From positions 1-49,033 of the forward strand of contig CALEAD010000064.1 in the NCBI GenBank assembly GCA_937943625.1: a stretch of 49,033 nucleotides of DNA, read 5' to 3'. The notes under the pieces are model-generated. The model ran no database searches and had not been told where the DNA came from. It saw only the letters and a list, made by a program, of their open reading frames with translations. A program made the translations under genes and the position numbers. Positions within the stretch are counted from its first letter, which is position 1, and each line of letters opens with the position of its first letter. Of the stretch, positions 39,336 through 46,159 are shown in pieces. This stretch comes from an uncultured Anaerolineae bacterium (lineage in GTDB: Bacteria > Chloroflexota > Anaerolineae > Promineifilales > Promineifilaceae).

Positions 39336-39563
39336 ATGGGAAATGGCGTGATTTATTACAAGGTGAGCTTTGTAGTGCTGGGTGGCAAACATCCGGGGGC
39401 AATTATTAATGTAGATGAGGAGCCAAAAGTTGGCGACCAGGTGACGTTTGACGGCCATGTCTTTGAAGTTCTGGAAGTGATGGAGCTGGTGCCGCCCCTG
39501 GGGGAGTTTGCCTTTCTGCATGCCACTTGCCGCTATGTGCGTGACCTGTACGAATCGGGTTGA
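39336..39563 (+). CDS. small conserved protein of unknown function
   Basis: A 75-residue protein with a beta-rich pattern (VIYYKVSFVVLGGKHPGAIIN, VGDQVTFDGHVFEVLEVMELV). ATG at 39336 has AGGAG at good distance; a TTG six bases earlier is less likely. I do not recognise a family. It follows the cyclic-nucleotide-binding gene by 9 bp, so the two probably form one operon; a partner or effector role is a guess. Confidence 0.6.
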   Translation: MGNGVIYYKVSFVVLGGKHPGAIINVDEEPKVGDQVTFDGHVFEVLEVMELVPPLGEFAFLHATCRYVRDLYESG

Positions 39564-39594
39564 GGGCAGCAAATGCTGTCGCTGGCGCTTGCCG

Positions 39595-40479
39595 TTAGCG
39601 CGCAGTGGCCACGCTTTGCGAGGCCAGACACGCGGCTTCTTGCAAGGCGATTGGTTGAACGGGTAGCTGTTTGGCGTTAATCCAGCGAATGGCGTAGTTG
39701 GCGACAAGCTGGTCGAGCGCCTGCCAGAGGTCGGCATTGGCAATCGGCTGCCCATCTTTTTTTTGCCAGTTGCGCCGCCGCCAGCCGTGAATCCACTGTG
39801 TGACGCCCTGGTACACGTAATCGGACGTAGTGAATAGCTGCACGGGGCTGCCGGGGGGGAGCAGGAGAAGGGCTTCGATCACGGCCGTTATTTCCATGCG
39901 GTTATTGGTCGTATTGGCCACACTGCCGCTGAACTGTTCCGTTTCTTCCCCTTTTTGCAAAACAACGCCCCAACCGCCAGGGCCGGGGTTACCTTTGCAA
40001 GAGGCACGCACGTAAAGGCGGGGGATGTGGGCATCGGGTTCGGCTGTGGGCGTGATTTTTAGCCGCGCCTGGCGCGCCAGTTCATCTACGCGCTCGTTCA
40101 GCGGATCGCCGGCATGTCCTTTCACCCAGTGCCAGGTAATTTGGTGCTTGTGCGTTAGCTGCCACAGCGCCTGCCATAAATCGGCGTTGGAAACGGGTTT
40201 CCCACCTTTCAGCCGCCAGTTTTGCGCCGCCCATTTTTCAATCCATTCGCTGATGCCCTTGCGCAGGTATTCGGAATCGGTGTGGAAGTCAATCGTACAC
40301 GGCCGTTTCAGGCTTTGCAGGGCGGCAATAGCCGCCTGCAATTCCATGCGGTTGTTGGTGGTGTATGGGTCATTACCTGTCAGCACCTTTTCGTGCTGGC
40401 CATAGCGCAAAACGGCCGCCCAGCCGCCAATGCCAGGGTTCGGGTCTGCCCCGCCGTCGCTGTAGATGGTGACGTGCAT
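39595..40479 (-). CDS. rnhA: tandem RNase H protein: active first domain, degenerate second domain
   Basis: A 294-residue protein made of two RNase HI folds. Domain 1 (about 1-140) has all catalytic residues: Asp8 (IYSDGGADPNPG), Glu46 (NNRMEL), Asp68 (HTDSEY), His122 (KGHAGDPLNERVDELA) and Asp132. It should cut the RNA of RNA-DNA hybrids. Domain 2 (about 154-285) keeps the frame CKGNPGPGGWG and NNRMEI (Glu196), but the first Asp is Arg158 and the third is Thr218, and the C-terminal His loop is altered; it is predicted inactive. The second domain may help bind hybrids, as degenerate RNase H domains do in some reverse transcriptases. No clear ribosome site precedes the ATG. Confidence 0.85.
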   Translation of the reverse strand: MHVTIYSDGGADPNPGIGGWAAVLRYGQHEKVLTGNDPYTTNNRMELQAAIAALQSLKRPCTIDFHTDSEYLRKGISEWIEKWAAQNWRLKGGKPVSNADLWQALWQLTHKHQITWHWVKGHAGDPLNERVDELARQARLKITPTAEPDAHIPRLYVRASCKGNPGPGGWGVVLQKGEETEQFSGSVANTTNNRMEITAVIEALLLLPPGSPVQLFTTSDYVYQGVTQWIHGWRRRNWQKKDGQPIANADLWQALDQLVANYAIRWINAKQLPVQPIALQEAACLASQSVATAR

Positions 40480-40560
40480 GACGATAGCGAAGAATGGCGG
40501 TTAGAGACTGATGGTCAGGCTTTTGCAATCACCAGTCTCCAGTCGCCAATCTTCCGTTTC

Positions 40561-41964
40561 TTAGGCTTTCCCTAGGGCTGCCAGCATCTCTGCCACACTG
40601 GTGAATTTGACGCGCGGCCGTCCTTGCGCCTCGCCTCTGGCGATCTCCATCTCGTCCAATTTTTGCCAGTCGGCATAGGTAAAAAAGTGGGGTTGGCGTT
40701 GGGCAATCAGCTCAGCGATGGCCTCCGGCTGGGGATGGGGCGGGTTCAGCAGGGCACCTGCCTGCAAATCTTCTAGCAGCAGGTCTACGGTGCCGACGGC
40801 GCATGGTTTGTTCGTGCCAATTACGCCGCTGGGGCCGCGCTTGATCCAGCCGGCCGCGTACTCCCCGGTGACCGGTTTTTTGCTGTCCGGGTCAATGACG
40901 CGCCCCCCATCATTGAGAATAACGCCCCAGCTCTGGTTGAAAGGCACGCCGGGCAACGGCACGCCCATGTAACCAATCGAGCGAAAGACCAGGCCTACCT
41001 GCAAAATTTCGGTCTTATCCGTTGGCTCGGCGCGCAGCGAGCCGGCGCTGCTCTTCACCAGCCGGTTGTGCACCAGCTTCATGGCGCGCACGTGCCCATT
41101 TTCGTCGCCATATAACTCCACCGGCGAAACCAGGAAGCGCAGGGTGAGCTTGCGCTTTTTGCCCGTAGGCCGGTTGTTGGCGTAACTCTGAATGATCTCC
41201 ACCTTGCGCATTGAGCCCCGGTCGGCACTTTCGGCCAATGCCTCTTCGCTTAGCGGGTCAAGCGCCACTTCCTCTGGAATGGTGAAGACGTCGGCGTCCT
41301 CCATTTCTCCCAGCTCTTTGATTTCCGGTGTGGTAAAGGCAGCCTGCGCCGGGCCTCGGCGCCCCAGGATGTAAACCTCTTTGACTTTGCTTTGGCTCAG
41401 GGCTTCCAGGGCGTAGTCAGCAATGTCGGTCTTTCTGAGTTCTTCGGGGGTGCGGCACAAAATGCGCGCTACGTCCATGGCCACGTTGCCAATGCCTACT
41501 ACGGCGACGCGCTCCTGGGTGAGATCGAACTGGCAGTCGCGAAAATCGGGGTGGCCGTTGTACCAGGCCACAAATTCGGTGGCCGGGTGGTGGCCAATCA
41601 GGTCGGCGCCTGGAATGTTCATGGCGCGGTCGGTTTGCGCGCCGGTGGTGTAGATGATGGCGTGGTAATGGTTGCGCAGGTCTGCCACGCTCAGGTCGCG
41701 CCCCAGCTCGACATAACCAAAAAAGCGGAAATTGGGTTTTTGCGCCAGGCGGTCGAAAACGGCCGTAACTGACTTAATCTTCTGGTGATCGGGCGCTACC
41801 CCCAGGCGCACCAGACCAAAAGGGGTCGGCAACCGGTCATACATATCTACAGAAACTGATAGCTGCTTTTGCTTAAATAAATGCTCGGCGGCGTAGAAGC
41901 CGGCTGGCCCCGCGCCAATAATGGCCACACGCAGCGGATGGTCCGCCGTTCCTATATCAGACAT
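40561..41964 (-). CDS. fprA: NADPH-ferredoxin reductase (FprA/adrenodoxin-reductase type)
   Basis: A 467-residue flavoprotein. Seen: FAD site VAIIGAGPAGFYAAEHL near the N-terminus, the DMYDRLPTPFGLVRLGVAPDH signature of this family, the NADPH site VAVVGIGNVAMDVARIL in the middle with the GRRGPAQAAFT arginine pair, and a C-terminal AAGWIKRGPSGVIGTNK flavin contact. Length is normal. The ATG has AAGGAG. The enzyme passes electrons between NADPH and ferredoxin in the cytosol. No ferredoxin gene is in the window. It is transcribed in the same direction as the CBS protein gene 128 bp upstream. Confidence 0.9.
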   Translation of the reverse strand: MSDIGTADHPLRVAIIGAGPAGFYAAEHLFKQKQLSVSVDMYDRLPTPFGLVRLGVAPDHQKIKSVTAVFDRLAQKPNFRFFGYVELGRDLSVADLRNHYHAIIYTTGAQTDRAMNIPGADLIGHHPATEFVAWYNGHPDFRDCQFDLTQERVAVVGIGNVAMDVARILCRTPEELRKTDIADYALEALSQSKVKEVYILGRRGPAQAAFTTPEIKELGEMEDADVFTIPEEVALDPLSEEALAESADRGSMRKVEIIQSYANNRPTGKKRKLTLRFLVSPVELYGDENGHVRAMKLVHNRLVKSSAGSLRAEPTDKTEILQVGLVFRSIGYMGVPLPGVPFNQSWGVILNDGGRVIDPDSKKPVTGEYAAGWIKRGPSGVIGTNKPCAVGTVDLLLEDLQAGALLNPPHPQPEAIAELIAQRQPHFFTYADWQKLDEMEIARGEAQGRPRVKFTSVAEMLAALGKA

Positions 41965-42092
41965 CGCTTGCTCCTTTGCTTGGCTCCCTCATAGGTCAAT
42001 TGAGTGGGAAAAGGTAAATGAAAAGTGCTTAAACAGAACGCAGGACAACGCCCAGCAACTTGTACCCATTACAAAAAGCCGCCACGTGCGCG

Positions 42093-42530
42093 TCAGGTGC
42101 CTGCCGCCATAATTTGCGCTTCCAGCGTGTCAATCTCGCCACGATATTGATCTCGCTGCGCCTTGAGCACGTCGCCAATCGAGATAATGCCAATCAGGTT
42201 GTTTTGCTCGTCTACAATTGGCAGGTGGCGGAAACGGCGCTCGGTCATGGTGTGGGCGACGGACATCAGATCGTCTTGAGGAACGGCCGTAACCACGTCA
42301 GCCGTCATCACATCGCGCACGGCCATGTCAAACACCCGATCGTGCGTCACCGCTTTGCGCACAATGTCTCGCTCCGAGAGAATGCCCACAATGCGGCCCT
42401 GGTCATCTAAAACCACCACCGCGCCAATGTTATGTTGAAACATCAAACCGGCAGCTTCGCGAATCGTCTGCCCAGGCTGAATAGTCACCACCCCGCCCGT
42501 TCTTGTAGAAAGAAAACCTTGAACTTTCAT
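42093..42530 (-). CDS. CBS-domain pair protein
   Basis: A 145-residue protein made of two CBS domains (about 8-62 and 75-130): VVTIQPGQTIREAAGLM with VVLDDQGRIVGILSERDI, then VVTAVPQDDLMSVAHTM with LPIVDEQNNLIGIISIGDV. Paired CBS domains form a Bateman module that binds adenosyl ligands such as AMP, ATP or SAM. There is no attached enzyme domain. The ATG at 42530 follows the AAGGGAG tail of a leader repeat; a longer frame to 42800 runs through the repeat and is rejected. The stop codon of an upstream leader frame overlaps the start. Confidence 0.87.
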   Translation of the reverse strand: MKVQGFLSTRTGGVVTIQPGQTIREAAGLMFQHNIGAVVVLDDQGRIVGILSERDIVRKAVTHDRVFDMAVRDVMTADVVTAVPQDDLMSVAHTMTERRFRHLPIVDEQNNLIGIISIGDVLKAQRDQYRGEIDTLEAQIMAAGT

Positions 42531-42637
42531 GTGCAACTCCCTTGAAAATGACCGCAGACGGCCGACCGCAGACCAACGACCAGCGGAACAACAGACCTGC
42601 GTGATACTTTCATTCGTGGTGGTGTGCCACCATTCAT
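42527..42637 (-). CDS. candidate leader peptide overlapping the CBS gene start
   Basis: A 36-codon frame begins at an ATG with a strong AAAGGAG site five bases upstream, reads MNGGTPPRMKVSRRS, then VVPLVVGLRSAVCGHFQGSC and T, and ends in a TGA that overlaps the CBS start codon (ATGA). The overlap implies translational coupling. Its C-terminal stretch GLRSAVCG-FxG is shared with the fdh-like gene's leader and, as GLPSAVSGHFQGS, with the leader of the 42990 gene. It is either a leader peptide or the chance reading of a DNA repeat. Confidence 0.45.
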   Translation of the reverse strand: MNGGTPPRMKVSRRSVVPLVVGLRSAVCGHFQGSCT

Positions 42638-42648
42638 GAAGTCTCCTT
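42531..42648 (-). promoter_or_regulatory. leader repeat element upstream of the CBS gene
   Basis: Read on the minus strand: AGGAGACTTCATGAATGG, then an imperfect hairpin GGTGGCACACCACC, the box GAATGAAAGTATCACGC, a GTC-rich tract, and TTTTCAAGGGAG. The first and last parts match the leader of the divergent 42990 gene; the box is identical to that in the trxB leader. It ends directly at the start codon and supplies the ribosome site. Confidence 0.6.
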
Positions 42649-42833
42649 TCGTTTACCTGGTGTTCTGTCTTGCAAATCATCACCAGGCCTGTGGTCAACG
42701 TGCTCATCTCCGTCACGCCCACCGCTATTACTGCCATTATAAAAAAAGTGCACTCAAGCGGCAAAAAGCGGCAACGGCCGTATCGCAGCAAAGATGACAT
42801 AATCCAATTCTATTCGCCAACTGCCTTAAGAAT

Positions 42834-42842
42834 TGGTATAAT
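42834..42842 (+). promoter_or_regulatory. extended -10 promoter of the 42990 operon
   Basis: TGGTATAAT matches TGnTATAAT. It lies about 150 bp before the start codon, so the transcript would carry the whole leader repeat element. The -35 region is weak. Confidence 0.5.
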
Positions 42843-42887
42843 TTACCCTTGCAACGCTTCATATCGCAATCCGCAACTTACATTCTC

Positions 42888-42984
42888 ACAGGAGACTTCA
42901 CCGGCTGTGCCGACCACCATGAATGAAAATGCTACGCAAATCAGCGGTCTGCCGTCGGCGGTCAGCGGTCATTTTCAAGGGAGC
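42888..42984 (+). promoter_or_regulatory. leader repeat element upstream of the 42990 gene
   Basis: It begins CAGGAGACTTCACC, has GTGCCGACCACCATGAATG, then AGCGGTCTGCCGTCGGCGGT and the tail GGTCATTTTCAAGGGAG, which is the ribosome site. The beginning and tail match the CBS leader; the GTC-rich core matches intergenic element B over about 20 bp. The 42528-42990 gap thus holds two diverging copies of the leader. Confidence 0.6.
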
Positions 42985-42993
42985 AAGATGTGA
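42907..42993 (+). CDS. candidate leader peptide overlapping the 42990 start
   Basis: A 28-codon frame from GTG (or from ATG at 42919) reads PTTMNENATQISG, then GLPSAVSGHFQGSKM-type sequence, and ends in TGA that overlaps the GTG start of the next gene. The ending matches the other leader frames. The AGGAG site is 12 bases from the GTG, which is long. Confidence is limited by the repeat nature of the DNA. Confidence 0.35.
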   Translation: MPTTMNENATQISGLPSAVSGHFQGSKM

Positions 42994-44567
42994 TCCAAGC
43001 CCAGACCCAAACACCGGATTATTGGGGAGTCAAATTCGCTGTCACCGACAAAGACATTGAACAGGTGTACAACCACTTTTTAGAAGTGGAGCGTCCACAG
43101 CGTTTAGCCGAGCTGGCGCGCGTCATCATCGCCTACCGTGTGGCTGAGGAGCTGCGCCAGGTAGAACGGCTTATGGCCGGGCGCACCATTTATCAACCGC
43201 GCAACAGCTATGTGCCTGATCAAGAACTGGTGTTCCCGATGATGCAGTTTGCCCAGGGGCGGGTAACGGCTGTGCGCAAAGGGTACAACCCCCAATATGG
43301 CAGCTTTAACGTGATTCGCGTCGAAATCAACGGCAAACAGCGCGAATTCGCCGCCGACCTGCAAATGGAACACCCCCTAAACGCCGACAAAAGCACCCTC
43401 ATGGCCGCGCTGACACGCATTGACATCGAGCCGCTTTACGAGCAATATGGCCATTTGGTGGAAAAGAAACTGGCACGCGCACTAGAAGAATCCCCGGAAT
43501 TTATCCGCCTGGGCGCAGAATGGTTCATCAAAGGGTTGATGTTAGAAATGAATATCGGCCACCTGCATCTGGCCGAGGCGATCTTAGAGATGAATGAGGG
43601 TGGCCCCCTGACGCCAGACGAGATTATCCCACAACTAGACCTGGATAGCAGCATCAGCCTGGACGTGCAACGCTTCTCCCTGAACTATGCCATGCTCAAC
43701 GACGGCCGTTTTGATGAAGTTGCCCCCGTTGGCACGGTGGCCTGGTTCCTCAAGCGGCTTGAGCCAGAAGGCGTGCGCGAGACCCCAGAACGCCTGCGCT
43801 ACACCCCCATCCCCTACGACCGCGCTCTCCTCAGCCCGCAGCTACTTTCGCTAGAGCGTGAACTCGATGACGAATGGTCAGAACTAGAGCCAGTTGGCAC
43901 AGCCGAAGCCACCACCCTGACCCTGACCTACCCACACCGCTGGGCTGGAACCTTGCCTCTCAGCTCTCGCACTACCCCCCTCTTCCCTGCCAGCACCTCT
44001 CCCAGGCAATACATTCGCTTTGTGGAGGAAGGAACGGGGCGCGAATTTCCTGGCTGGGTGGTGCGCGAACATCGCTACATCTACGGGCTAAAAGAATGGT
44101 ACGAAGAAAATGAATTAGCCGTCGGCGCTTACATCTACCTGCGCCCAGGCACAGAACCGGGAAAAATCATCATCAACTTCGACCGGCGTCGCCCTCAGCG
44201 CGAATGGGTACGTCTGGCCAGCCTGGCCGATAACCAGATCAAATTCGAGCTGACACGCCGCGGCGTTGGCTGTGGCTATGATGACCTTCTGATCGTGGCC
44301 ACAGATGTAGTAGCCGCTATTGACGTGCTGGCACGCCGCATTGAGGTAAACCAACGCTCAGTTGCCTCCCTGCTGGCAGAGCTGTTCCCCCAGCTGACCA
44401 GCCTGAATCCGCAAAATGCCGTACACGCCAAAACCTTGTACAGCGCCATCAATATGTTCAAACGAGTCCCGCCTGGCCCCATTTTCGCCGAATTGGTTCG
44501 CCATCCTGCTTTCAAGGCCGTGGGCGATCATTACTGGCGTTTTGAAAGTGAAAACTGGCGGAGCTAA
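42990..44567 (+). CDS. unknown 525-residue protein, possibly with winged-helix ends
   Basis: I recognise no family. The protein starts at GTG with an AAGGGAG site from the leader element. The N-terminal 60 residues (DKDIEQVYNHFLEVERPQRLAELA) and the C-terminal 110 residues (VLARRIEVNQRSVASLLAEL with VPPGPIFAELVRHPAF) are helical and reminiscent of HARE-HTH/winged-helix modules, with a beta-rich middle that repeats a YRIEPGxEPG-like turn (YIYLRPGTEPGKIIINFD). No signal peptide or membrane segment. It is followed 31 bp later by a second unknown gene, a MoaD/ThiS-like gene and a deoxyribosyltransferase-like gene, probably one operon. Confidence 0.72.
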   Translation: MIQAQTQTPDYWGVKFAVTDKDIEQVYNHFLEVERPQRLAELARVIIAYRVAEELRQVERLMAGRTIYQPRNSYVPDQELVFPMMQFAQGRVTAVRKGYNPQYGSFNVIRVEINGKQREFAADLQMEHPLNADKSTLMAALTRIDIEPLYEQYGHLVEKKLARALEESPEFIRLGAEWFIKGLMLEMNIGHLHLAEAILEMNEGGPLTPDEIIPQLDLDSSISLDVQRFSLNYAMLNDGRFDEVAPVGTVAWFLKRLEPEGVRETPERLRYTPIPYDRALLSPQLLSLERELDDEWSELEPVGTAEATTLTLTYPHRWAGTLPLSSRTTPLFPASTSPRQYIRFVEEGTGREFPGWVVREHRYIYGLKEWYEENELAVGAYIYLRPGTEPGKIIINFDRRRPQREWVRLASLADNQIKFELTRRGVGCGYDDLLIVATDVVAAIDVLARRIEVNQRSVASLLAELFPQLTSLNPQNAVHAKTLYSAINMFKRVPPGPIFAELVRHPAFKAVGDHYWRFESENWRS

Positions 44568-44598
44568 GCAGGTAACACCATTTCAGAGAGGAGTTCCT

Positions 44599-45045
44599 TT
44601 GTCTGACAATACCCCACGCCCCCAACCCAGGCCACCAATCATCAAGCGTGCTACGCCGGATACCCACTTCCACATTGATTATGATTGGTGGAATTCAGCA
44701 AACCTGGACCTGAAAACCTACCTTTACACACGCATGTCAAACATCGGCAACACGGAAATTGATTTTGATGCGGAAGAGGTAGATATTGTGGACCCGAAAA
44801 CGGCCGAGGTGCGGCGTGTAGACGGGTTCCAATACATGGTACAGGTCTACTTCAGCCAGCTTCCCGAAGACTTTATGGCTAGCGCCTCACTGGTAGACGC
44901 CGTTTTTTGCGTGCTGCTGGCCAATGGCAACCTGCCCATGTCGGCCAGGGAAATTGCCGCGCGCGTCAACCGCTCACCAGAGGTCATTTTGCGCACCTTT
45001 TCCGGCCCGCGCGTCTACCAGGGCATCCGCCCGGTGCAAGAGTAG
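44599..45045 (+). CDS. unknown 148-residue protein with C-terminal helix-turn-helix
   Basis: The start is a TTG with a strong GAGAGGAG site; a longer frame from 44416 overlaps the preceding gene and is rejected. The C-terminal 45 residues (NGNLPMSAREIAARVNRSP then EVILRTFSGPRVYQGIRP) read as a helix-turn-helix. The N-terminal part is acidic with conserved-looking His and Trp (FHIDYDWWNSANLDL). The neighbouring 525-residue protein may be its partner. Function unknown; a DNA- or RNA-binding role is inferred only from the HTH pattern. Confidence 0.65.
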   Translation: MSDNTPRPQPRPPIIKRATPDTHFHIDYDWWNSANLDLKTYLYTRMSNIGNTEIDFDAEEVDIVDPKTAEVRRVDGFQYMVQVYFSQLPEDFMASASLVDAVFCVLLANGNLPMSAREIAARVNRSPEVILRTFSGPRVYQGIRPVQE

Positions 45046-45053
45046 GCAACACC

Positions 45054-45302
45054 ATGGCTCAGGTACAGGTCAGGCTATACGGCACACTGCGCGATTATCG
45101 TCCGGCAGTGGATGGACTGCCGCACCACCCATTTGCCGTGCCACTGCCTGTGCCCACCAGTGCCGCCGCGCTGGCACAGCAGTTAGCTCTGCCCCAAGAG
45201 TTATTGGCTGGCGTTGCCATCAACGGCCGTGCGGCCGATTTTCAGGCTATGGTGCAGCCGGACGACCAGGTGAGCTTCTTCCCGCCAACCGCCGGCGGCT
45301 AA
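45054..45302 (+). CDS. MoaD/ThiS-like ubiquitin-fold sulfur carrier
   Basis: An 82-residue beta-grasp protein with the terminal Gly-Gly (TAGG) that is needed for adenylation and thiocarboxylation. It starts with VQVRLYGTLRDYRP, the usual first strand, and ends PDDQVSFFPPTAGG. Family members carry sulfur in molybdopterin or thiamine synthesis or act as ubiquitin-like modifiers. No MoaE, ThiG, E1-like or JAB gene is adjacent, so its pathway is open; the molybdoenzyme 26 kb away at least needs a molybdopterin. It follows the HTH gene by 8 bp. Confidence 0.8.
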   Translation: MAQVQVRLYGTLRDYRPAVDGLPHHPFAVPLPVPTSAAALAQQLALPQELLAGVAINGRAADFQAMVQPDDQVSFFPPTAGG

Positions 45303-45375
45303 CTACGCCTCCCTGACTGCCCCATGCCCCTTGTCTCCTGCCCCCATCCTCCCTTATTAAGGAAAGAACCCATCC

Positions 45376-45810
45376 ATGCGCATTTTTATCGCCGGCGTCA
45401 TGCAGGCTGATCGCACTGACCGTCTGCTTGAAGCTCAGGAATACCGCCATCAGATCACGCAGGCGCTACACCAGTATGCCCCAGGCGTAGAAATTATTGA
45501 CCCATTTGCGCTGCATCCCAACAGCGTGGCCTACGATGAAGCGCGGGCACGCGAAACCTTCCACACGATGACGCGCCTGGCCGGCACGGCCGATTTGCTC
45601 ATTGCCTACCTGCCCAAGCCCAGCATGGGCACGGCCATGGAAATGTGGCAGGCACACCAGGCACAGACCTACATTGTGGCCGTCACGCCGCTGGTGCACC
45701 ATTGGGCTGTGCGCTTTACGGCCAACGAGGTGCTGCCTGACCTGGAAACATTGCTGGCGCACATTGCTAACGGCCGTATTCCGCACCTGCTCCCCCTGCG
45801 CAAAGTTTGA
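45376..45810 (+). CDS. nucleoside 2-deoxyribosyltransferase-like protein
   Basis: A 144-residue protein with the family pattern: MRIFIAGVMQADR at the N-terminus, a YDEARARETF stretch, and the signature ADLLIAYLPKPSMGTAMEMW (conserved Asp, Ser-Gly/Met-Gly-Thr and Glu). Such proteins cleave or exchange the base of deoxynucleosides, and related folds bind nucleotides in signalling. The ATG has AAGGAA. A tRNA-Arg promoter overlaps its last codons. It may be in the operon of the MoaD-like gene, 73 bp upstream. Confidence 0.7.
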   Translation: MRIFIAGVMQADRTDRLLEAQEYRHQITQALHQYAPGVEIIDPFALHPNSVAYDEARARETFHTMTRLAGTADLLIAYLPKPSMGTAMEMWQAHQAQTYIVAVTPLVHHWAVRFTANEVLPDLETLLAHIANGRIPHLLPLRKV

Positions 45811-45835
45811 CGCGCCCCCTGTTGGCGATTAGAAT
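45807..45835 (+). promoter_or_regulatory. sigma-70-type promoter of tRNA-Arg
   Basis: TTGACG (45807-45812) and TAGAAT (45830-45835) are 17 bp apart. The -35 box overlaps the stop codon of the preceding gene. Confidence 0.7.
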
Positions 45836-45861
45836 TGCCCTATGCAGACAGACAACCTGAT

Positions 45862-45934
45862 GCCCCAGTAGCTCAAAGGATAGAGCGCCGGACTTCTAAT
45901 CCGCAGGTTGGGGGTTCGAGTCCCTCCTGGGGTG
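45862..45934 (+). tRNA. tRNA-Arg (anticodon TCT)
   Basis: The acceptor GCCCCAG pairs with CTGGGGT (one G-U). The D stem is GCTC with GAGC. The anticodon loop CTTCTAA gives TCT; the stem CCGGA/TCCGC has one mismatch at its base. The T loop is TTCGAGT. The discriminator is G and CA follows, so CCA is not fully encoded. A promoter precedes and a terminator follows. Confidence 0.92.
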
Positions 45935-45940
45935 CAGATG

Positions 45941-45970
45941 CAGCCGTAGGCACAGCCACGGCTGTTTTCT
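45941..45970 (+). terminator. intrinsic terminator of tRNA-Arg
   Basis: CAGCCGT (45941-45947) pairs with ACGGCTG (45958-45964), followed by TTTTCTT. It starts 7 bp after the tRNA. Confidence 0.8.
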
Positions 45971-46030
45971 TATTAGGCTGCAATTGAGGCTTGGAGATTA
46001 GTGTTTGTCAGCCTACAGAAACCATGAAGT

Positions 46031-46086
46031 GGTTGGATGGTTTGTTGGTTGGATGGTTTGTTGGTTTGTTGGCTGGATGGTTTGTT
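46031..46086. repeat. 8-bp tandem repeat between tRNA-Arg and the SDR gene
   Basis: Seven units alternate between GGTTGGAT and GGTTTGTT with one GGCTGGAT. A shorter relative (GGTT repeats) lies at 4249-4270. The rest of the 45971-46159 gap holds no gene I can support. Confidence 0.75.
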
Positions 46087-46159
46087 GTCAACCAGCAAAC
46101 CAGCTAACCTTTGCCGCAGCTACCGCTAATCTGAAAAAGCAGCATCCCGGCATCGTTCT

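Noticed and set aside
42531..42800. Longer N-terminus for the CBS protein from 42800
   Set aside because: The extension reads through the leader repeat, lacks a ribosome site and does not resemble CBS proteins. ATG at 42530 has an ideal AAGGGAG site.
46031..46086. Possible CRISPR array because of regular repeats
   Set aside because: Units are only 8 bp, directly adjacent and without unique spacers. No cas genes are in the window, and no CRISPR array was seen anywhere.
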